Assembly: GCA_002336475.1 (NCBI GenBank)
Contig: DDCX01000039.1
Location: 1,255 to 8,902, forward strand
DNA: 7,648 nucleotides
Source of the DNA: Flavobacteriales bacterium UBA1995
GTDB taxonomy: Bacteria > Bacteroidota > Bacteroidia > Flavobacteriales_D > Sanyastnellaceae
Direction of reading: 5' to 3'
The notes below the pieces were generated by a model, which saw only the letters and a program-made list of their open reading frames with translations, was not told the origin of the DNA and made no database searches. Each line of letters starts with the position of its first letter. Position 1 is the stretch's first letter. Both the position numbers and the translations under genes were made by a program. Below are positions 1 through 4,782 of this stretch, piece by piece.

Positions 1-2629
1 CGGCATCGGTGATCGTCCAGGTGGTTTCTCCGGGATAGTTGTCGGTGTTGATGGTTACCACCACCGATTGGGGGTATTCTAACACGCACGTCCCATCGTC
101 GATGGTGGCTTGGCTGTCGTAGTTGCAGGCAGCGTCGTTGGTGCACCCACTGCAACTGCTGTCGTCACCCCCGCACACGCCGCACAAGTCCAACGTGGTG
201 CAGCTGCCATTGTCGATGATGGCGGTGGGGTTGTAGTTGCACGCTTCGGCATCCGTGCAGCCTTCTTCGGGACCGATGTCGGCCTTCCACATCCCGCGCC
301 CATAGGTGCCCGCGTACAGCGTGTTTTGGGTCTCCTGAATTTCCAGGTCAAACACTTCCACGTTGGGCAGGCCGATGTTGAAGTCTTCCCATGCGATGCC
401 GTTCCAGGCGAAGACCCCAATGTCGGTGCCGGCATAGATTTCGTCGGTGGTTCCGATGTTGTAGGCCAGGCAGTGCACCGGCACGTCGGGCAACCCCGTG
501 CTCATGGCGTTCCAGCTCCCGCCGGCGTCGGCAGACACAAAGACTTTGTCGCCCAAGTAGGACGACAGGGAAACGAAGACCCGGTTGGCGTTGGCAGGGT
601 CGATTTGAATGTCGGTGATGAAGGCGTTGGGAAGCCCACTCACGGCGTTCCAGTTGCTGCCGCCATCTCCTGTGGTCCACAAGCTTCCCTCTTTGGAAAT
701 GTACATGCGGTCGGTGTTGGTCCACGCCACTGCGATGTTGTTGAGGTTGCCCGCACCAGGGCCGCCCAGTGCACTCCAAGAGTTGCCGAAATCGGTGGAT
801 TTGAACACGCCGTCTTTGCCCAAATAAAGGACCGCGTCATTGCTGGGATCCTTGATGAACGGGGTTTCCCAGTTGCCTCCCGCGTCGGCTCCTGTGCCCC
901 CGCCGCCCACAATGTCGGAGAAGTTGTTGTTGGAATCAATGCGGTAGAAAGACCCCAATTGATAGGAGCCATAGAAGAGCCGCCCGCCATCGTAGTCGGA
1001 GTTCTCGCTAACGTAAACTTCAAAGCCATCGGCACCGCGCATGTCCTCCCAGTTGCCTCCATCGAGCAGGATGGTGCCGTTGTCTTGCAGACCCGCTCCG
1101 ACTTGACCTGCCTGGTCCTGTCCCACACCAATTTGATACATCTGGCTGATGCTCATTCCGTTGGTGATGTCGCTGTAGCTGACCCCTTGGTCTGTAGAGG
1201 AGTAGACGCCACCATCGCAGGCGACTATAAAGGTGTTGTCTTCGAAGGTGAGGCCGTGGATGTCGGCATGCACTTCTGCCAATCCCTCAGCACCGACCCA
1301 ATGGGAGCTGCACACCCAGCTGTTTCCGCCATCGGTGGATTTCCAGATGTTGACGCCGGCGATCATCACGACATCGGGTTGGGTGGGATGGGCGGCGATG
1401 CACAGGTCGTACCAGCCTTGGCCAGAGTTGTCGCTGCCCGTGGGGGAATACCCCAGCATGTTCGAGGTGCTTTCGTCGGAAACGGTGGTCCAGGTGACCC
1501 CGGCATCTTGGCTCACATAGAAGTCCAAGAAGCTGCTGCCTTCGCTGGCGCTGGCCATCATGTAAATGCGGTCGGGGGCACCGGGCGTTACGGCGATGCA
1601 ATTGCGGTTCATGTTGGCCGCGCTCGAAGGCAAGCTGACCTCCGTCCAAGACTGTCCGCCGTTGGTGGACCGGAAAAACCCGGTGTTGGAAGAACCGTAG
1701 ACGATGTCAGGGTTGGTGGGGTGGAACTCGACGTCCCGAAAGCGGATGCCACTGGTGCCTGAACCGTAACTCCAGTTGGCTCCGGCGTCGGTCGTGACCA
1801 GCATGCCATAGCGGGCAGCGGCCACGATGAGGTTGCTGTTGTTGGGCGAGATCAACATCCGGCCGATGGTGAAGTTGCCCTCTCCCGCGGGGTCGTATGA
1901 AACGGACCAATTGTCGCCGCCGTCGGTGGTTTTAAGGACCCCCAAACCAAAAGTGTTTCCGCCGTCGTCGTCTCCTGCAGCAGCGTACATCACATTGGCA
2001 TTGTTCGGGTCAATGGCGATGTCGGTAAAGCCGATGATGGGCACCTCGTCGGTTTCGTCGGGAAACAAGAGGTCCCAGTTGCCGCCAGCATTGGTGGACT
2101 TCCAGATTCCGCCTCCGGGTGCGCAGGCGAAGTAGGTGTTGGAATTGGTGGGGTCGACGCGGACCTTGTTGATCCTGCCTACACCTCCTGCATAGGCATG
2201 CGGTCCGGCGGCAGGCCTGGACACTGGACCGAGGGATTCCCAGACGTCTTCCACTTGGTTGGCAGCAGGTGGCGTGTAGAGGCGGGGTACGTTCCACGGT
2301 TCGGTAGAAAGGGGCATTTTGCCCGAAGGGTAAACCCGCGGTTCCATCTGGTGCATCCAGCGGCGAAACGGCTTGTAGCCGGCACCTTTTTGGATTTCGC
2401 GCCCCTCCCAATAGGCCTCAAAGGCCGCTTTGATTTCATAGAAATTCCCGCCGTCTTCCTTCAATGTCAAGTACGATGCCTGGCTTACGGGTTCTTGGGC
2501 CTGCACTCCGGGTTGTAGGCTGAGCGCACAGATGAGGCTGCAGAGGACCGCCACCACAGCCGTAACGCCGCCATGGCTGTTGGGGTGCGCTGGTTTTCGG
2601 GAGCGGGTGAGTGGGGGAAATACGGCCAT
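1..2629 (-). CDS. Secreted Asp-box (BNR/VPS10-like) beta-propeller protein with Cys-rich tail; 3' end beyond window
   Basis: The frame is open for 876 codons from ATG 2629 to the left edge with no stop, so the C-terminus is missing. The start is firm: an in-frame TAG at 2647-2645 lies six codons upstream and no other ATG intervenes. Residues 1-44 form a signal peptide: a basic stretch (R9, R11, K12), a hydrophobic core at about 21-38, and likely cleavage after VQA44. Residues of about 125-785 form a propeller with about ten Asp-box motifs (S/T-x-D-x-G-x-x-W), at 178, 234, 279, 321, 373, 431, 478, 611, 652 and 699. The central HADIH (454-458), CDGGVYSSTD (471-480), GLQDNGT (513-519) and GADGFE (532-537) motifs are, from memory, shared by a family of T9SS-exported BNR proteins. 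Two Cys-rich repeats follow (790-848), then the start of another beta-rich module (about 852 onward). It is probably a surface or secreted binding protein or glycan-active protein; no catalytic activity can be assigned. A T9SS sorting domain is expected beyond the edge but is not seen. Confidence 0.9.
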   Translation of the reverse strand, partial: MAVFPPLTRSRKPAHPNSHGGVTAVVAVLCSLICALSLQPGVQAQEPVSQASYLTLKEDGGNFYEIKAAFEAYWEGREIQKGAGYKPFRRWMHQMEPRVYPSGKMPLSTEPWNVPRLYTPPAANQVEDVWESLGPVSRPAAGPHAYAGGVGRINKVRVDPTNSNTYFACAPGGGIWKSTNAGGNWDLLFPDETDEVPIIGFTDIAIDPNNANVMYAAAGDDDGGNTFGLGVLKTTDGGDNWSVSYDPAGEGNFTIGRMLISPNNSNLIVAAARYGMLVTTDAGANWSYGSGTSGIRFRDVEFHPTNPDIVYGSSNTGFFRSTNGGQSWTEVSLPSSAANMNRNCIAVTPGAPDRIYMMASASEGSSFLDFYVSQDAGVTWTTVSDESTSNMLGYSPTGSDNSGQGWYDLCIAAHPTQPDVVMIAGVNIWKSTDGGNSWVCSSHWVGAEGLAEVHADIHGLTFEDNTFIVACDGGVYSSTDQGVSYSDITNGMSISQMYQIGVGQDQAGQVGAGLQDNGTILLDGGNWEDMRGADGFEVYVSENSDYDGGRLFYGSYQLGSFYRIDSNNNFSDIVGGGGTGADAGGNWETPFIKDPSNDAVLYLGKDGVFKSTDFGNSWSALGGPGAGNLNNIAVAWTNTDRMYISKEGSLWTTGDGGSNWNAVSGLPNAFITDIQIDPANANRVFVSLSSYLGDKVFVSADAGGSWNAMSTGLPDVPVHCLAYNIGTTDEIYAGTDIGVFAWNGIAWEDFNIGLPNVEVFDLEIQETQNTLYAGTYGRGMWKADIGPEEGCTDAEACNYNPTAIIDNGSCTTLDLCGVCGGDDSSCSGCTNDAACNYDSQATIDDGTCVLEYPQSVVVTINTDNYPGETTWTITDA
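86..262 (-). repeat. Two Cys-rich 'GCTDxxACNYxxxAxIDxGxC' repeats with a CGVCGGD linker
   Basis: Within the propeller protein, residues 790-810 (nt 200-262) and 828-848 (nt 86-148) are two copies of one 21-residue unit. Each has three cysteines (791/797/810 and 829/835/848), the ACNY core and an acidic D-N/D-G turn. Between them lies CGVCGGDDSSC (816-826, nt 152-184). I recognise this unit as common in surface proteins of marine Bacteroidota, usually between the functional domain and the sorting domain. The acidic turn suggests calcium binding and the cysteines suggest disulfides; both are inference. Confidence 0.8.
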
Positions 2630-2726
2630 CTGAAGTTGAATTCGCTACTTGAAGTTAATGTGAATTTCCTCCGCAGCGCACTGATTGTTGGGATTATAGC
2701 GTTGGCTTTTTGTGTTCCATGCACCC

Positions 2727-2734
2727 TAAGTTTG
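2727..2734 (+). promoter_or_regulatory. Bacteroidota-type -7 box TAAGTTTG upstream of the SH3-like gene
   Basis: TAAGTTTG matches the Bacteroidota sigma-70 (SigABfr-type) consensus TAnnTTTG at every fixed position. A possible -33 TTG lies at 2702-2704, 22 nt upstream, slightly longer than the usual 19-21 nt spacing. Only six bases separate the box from ATG 2741, so the transcript would begin at or within a few bases of the start codon. This would explain the absence of a Shine-Dalgarno sequence. An 8-bp motif with six fixed positions can occur by chance, and no transcript data are available. Confidence 0.45.
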
Positions 2735-2740
2735 ACGGTC

Positions 2741-3934
2741 ATGTTCAAAGAGACAACGGTACTGGTTTTTGTGTTACTCATGGGTTTTTCTGTCCCGTTT
2801 GCGGCCCAAGAGACTTTTTTAGAAAAGCACCTCTATTCCAAGTGGGTGAGTGGCCAAGAGGAGCTGAGTTTTTTGCAAGCCACGGCAAAAAACAGCAGAT
2901 ACGGAGGGGCAGAGGCTCCCACTTCTTTTCTATTTCAAGGCATCAACTATGCTCCACCTGCAGAAGGTGTGCAGTGGGAGGTGGAACGGAGCTTGGAATG
3001 TTGCATGTGCAGCTATGCCGCGTTGATCCAAAACACGTCGGATACCTTGCTTTTGGAGCGGGGTGCCCGCGGGGACTTTGGTCCAGTTGTTGTCACCCGC
3101 CATGCGTTTTTTTTGGAGGGTAGTGCATTGATTCAGACCGTTTCTGAATGTGAGGATGGTGAGCCCGTTCAAGAATTGCGCCGTGTTTGGAAGCGCAGTC
3201 AGACGCGGAGGAGTCCCCGGTCGGCGGCATCTGAGACGGCGCGCTACTCCAATTGTTGGGTTCCACTGAACGTTCGGTCGGAGCCGCGTCAAGGGAGTGA
3301 AGTGGTGGGGCAACTTCAGTGGGGCGAGGCGGTTGATTTGCTCAGCGCTGGGGATGAAGACCTGGATGTAGAATTAAATTTCGATCTGAGTTTTAGTGCC
3401 AAAAGCAAGCGTCTGGAGTTGCCGGCATACACGCTCTCTGCGCCTTTTGTCAAGGTGTCTTTTGAAGGGGGAGAAGGCTATGTGTTTCAAGGGCTGTTAA
3501 GCCCGGGTCCTCCTTTTGATTTTGCAGCCTTTTATGTGGCTCCAGCTCCATCTACTGAACCTGCTCCAAAAGGCCGGTTTCAGAGAGCGGATGCCGCGCT
3601 TTTGTGGGAGGAAAAGGTCGAGGTCGAGCAGCGTGAGGAAGGCATGGCTGTGAAGACGTTCCGGGGCTATGACGACGGGGTCGTGGTCAAGCATTGGTAC
3701 GATGGTAAATACCAATTTGGGGTCACCGTAGAAGTGCCCCTTGGGACCCCCGATGAGTTCTATGTGGTGTCCAACAACCTCTTGCGATTCTTAAGCGCCC
3801 TGAGCTTTGAAAGTTTGAGCATCGGGCCGTTGTCCTTCTATGTCAACTTCTCGGAGATGAGCGAGAGCTTCTTCACCGAGCGTTCTTCCGACGGGACCAA
3901 GATGTACATCCATTATGAGGGCGGTGGTTGCTGA
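2741..3934 (+). CDS. Secreted protein of unknown function with bacterial SH3-like domain
   Basis: This is a 397-residue protein ending in TGA. I chose ATG 2741 because it begins a good signal peptide: MFKE, a hydrophobic core at residues 5-20, and cleavage after FAA22 before QETF. The frame stays open upstream to an ATG at 2573, but that start would overlap the divergent gene and bury the signal peptide; a GTG at 2660 is a less likely alternative. Residues of about 172-254 resemble a bacterial SH3 (SH3b/SH3_3) fold: LNVRSEP (176-182), EVVGQLQWGE (187-196), then PFVKVSFEGGEGYVFQGLLS (235-254). An unusually long acidic insertion lies in between. SH3b domains often bind peptidoglycan or peptides, but no partner can be named. 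The N-terminal part (23-170, with a CCMC cluster at 87-90) and the C-terminal part (about 275-397, ending GGGC) match no family I know. No sorting domain or lipobox is visible, so it is probably periplasmic. Nothing in the context identifies a pathway. Confidence 0.85.
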   Translation: MFKETTVLVFVLLMGFSVPFAAQETFLEKHLYSKWVSGQEELSFLQATAKNSRYGGAEAPTSFLFQGINYAPPAEGVQWEVERSLECCMCSYAALIQNTSDTLLLERGARGDFGPVVVTRHAFFLEGSALIQTVSECEDGEPVQELRRVWKRSQTRRSPRSAASETARYSNCWVPLNVRSEPRQGSEVVGQLQWGEAVDLLSAGDEDLDVELNFDLSFSAKSKRLELPAYTLSAPFVKVSFEGGEGYVFQGLLSPGPPFDFAAFYVAPAPSTEPAPKGRFQRADAALLWEEKVEVEQREEGMAVKTFRGYDDGVVVKHWYDGKYQFGVTVEVPLGTPDEFYVVSNNLLRFLSALSFESLSIGPLSFYVNFSEMSESFFTERSSDGTKMYIHYEGGGC

Positions 3935-3955
3935 CCTCCCACAGCGGCGCACCGC
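3921..3955. terminator. Candidate bidirectional terminator hairpin at the convergent junction
   Basis: The arms 3921-3933 and 3942-3955 pair over 13 positions: GCGGTG with CACCGC, then one G-C and two G-U pairs, then GCTG with CAGC. There is a single bulged base (G3949) and an 8-base loop (3934-3941). The hairpin contains the TGA of the plus-strand gene (3932-3934) and touches the TAG of the minus-strand gene (3957-3955), as expected for a shared terminator between converging genes. No clear T-run follows on either strand, so it is not a classical intrinsic terminator. It may instead block 3' exonucleases or lessen read-through. Confidence 0.45.
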
Positions 3956-4665
3956 TACTCTATGTTGCCGATTTCGTCCCGGATCCACTGTGTGAGTCGC
4001 GCATCGTACCCCATGCGCCTGTCCATGCGGTCGGCATATGAACGGTGCCAAAAGCCAATGTCGCTGCAGCGCTCGAAAAAAGCATTGTCGGGTGCAGTTC
4101 CATTCCACGTTCGCAGTTTCACGTAGCCCATAAAGGGCTCCATTGAATCTGTGGAGGTCATGTTTTGGAAGTAAAATTCTTCTTGGCTCTTGGCCATCTC
4201 GGCGATGACGCTCTCGATTTTGCGCAAGAATTCATGCTGGACGTATTTGGATTGCAACGCCCGCGCCAGGGTGTCGTTTTCGATCAACTCCATGAGTCCA
4301 GAATTCTGAAGTGTCCGGTATTCCTCTTGGTTGTCCACGAAGACGGTTTGTGCCATCAAGCACATGGAGCAGTGCTTGCCTATGGAGTCTGGATGCTGTT
4401 CTGCAAACGTGCTCCGCTGCTCTGTGATCCATGCACAAGAAGCCGAGGCGGGTGCGTGCACCGCGATGTTGAATTCAAAGTCGAGGCTGTCGGTTTGGAT
4501 GTTGGTCAGGATGCGCGACAGGCTTTGGTTCTTGACGCTCTCCTTGTACTGGTGCGCATTGTTCTTTTCGATGGTGACCGACACTGTGATGCCCAGTAGG
4601 ATCACAGCAAACTCGACGATGTAGTGGAACGCGCTGCGCATCCCGCCTTTTTCTTGCTTCGACAT
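3955..4665 (-). CDS. DUF6090-like single-pass membrane protein
   Basis: The product is 236 residues, from ATG 4665 to TAG 3957-3955. A short basic N-terminus is followed by one transmembrane helix (about 13-31, FHYIVEFAVILLGITVSVTI), then a mostly helical, polar region, presumably periplasmic. The layout of an N-terminal helix close to the start and the stretch EYRTLQNSGLMELIENDTLA (115-134) resemble the DUF6090 family of Bacteroidota, whose function is unknown; I assign it from memory of the pattern. Cysteines occur at 77, 99, 102 and 200, and C99-x-x-C102 could form a disulfide or bind metal. An internal Met9 is a possible alternative start but would leave almost no cytoplasmic tail. The gene lies 117 bp downstream of the PKD gene on the same strand and converges on the SH3-like gene. 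Its role is unknown. Confidence 0.8.
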   Translation of the reverse strand: MSKQEKGGMRSAFHYIVEFAVILLGITVSVTIEKNNAHQYKESVKNQSLSRILTNIQTDSLDFEFNIAVHAPASASCAWITEQRSTFAEQHPDSIGKHCSMCLMAQTVFVDNQEEYRTLQNSGLMELIENDTLARALQSKYVQHEFLRKIESVIAEMAKSQEEFYFQNMTSTDSMEPFMGYVKLRTWNGTAPDNAFFERCSDIGFWHRSYADRMDRRMGYDARLTQWIRDEIGNIE

Positions 4666-4670
4666 GACAG

Positions 4671-4677
4671 CAAAATA
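4671..4677 (-). promoter_or_regulatory. Weak -7-like box TATTTTG upstream of the DUF6090-like gene
   Basis: Read on the minus strand, TATTTTG (4677 to 4671) is one base shorter than the Bacteroidota consensus TAnnTTTG and ends five bases before ATG 4665. No convincing -33 TTG lies about 20 bases upstream. It is noted mainly because its distance to the start resembles that of the better box at 2727-2734. Confidence 0.2.
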
Positions 4678-4782
4678 GGATGGTCATGTGGAACCATGTC
4701 CCCGCCCACCTTATTCGGTGAGGCTGCGCCTCCCAAGCCATGGAGTCCCTCAGTGCCAAGGTGGCATCAGATGGCGGGCCCA

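Noticed and set aside
110..1762. 550-codon plus-strand open frame
   Set aside because: It is the in-register antisense shadow of the propeller gene. Its translation has no signal or domain, while the minus strand shows a signal peptide and ten Asp boxes.
2692..2699. TATAAT-like sequence on the minus strand as promoter of the propeller gene
   Set aside because: It resembles the E. coli rather than the Bacteroidota consensus and has no matching upstream element at the right distance. No convincing TAnnTTTG was found for this gene.
2573..2740. Upstream extension of the SH3-like gene to ATG 2573
   Set aside because: It would overlap the first 57 bases of the divergent propeller gene and place the good signal peptide 56 residues inside the protein. 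The hydrophobic stretch it adds could be chance in T-rich intergenic sequence.
4165..4599. 144-codon plus-strand open frame
   Set aside because: In-register shadow of the DUF6090-like gene, which has a transmembrane helix and a family-like motif.
4720..4766. Two small hairpins (GAGGC-tgc-GCCTC at 4720-4732 and TGCCA-agg-TGGCA at 4754-4766) as a terminator after the PKD gene
   Set aside because: The stems are only 5 bp and no T-run follows either of them on the minus strand.
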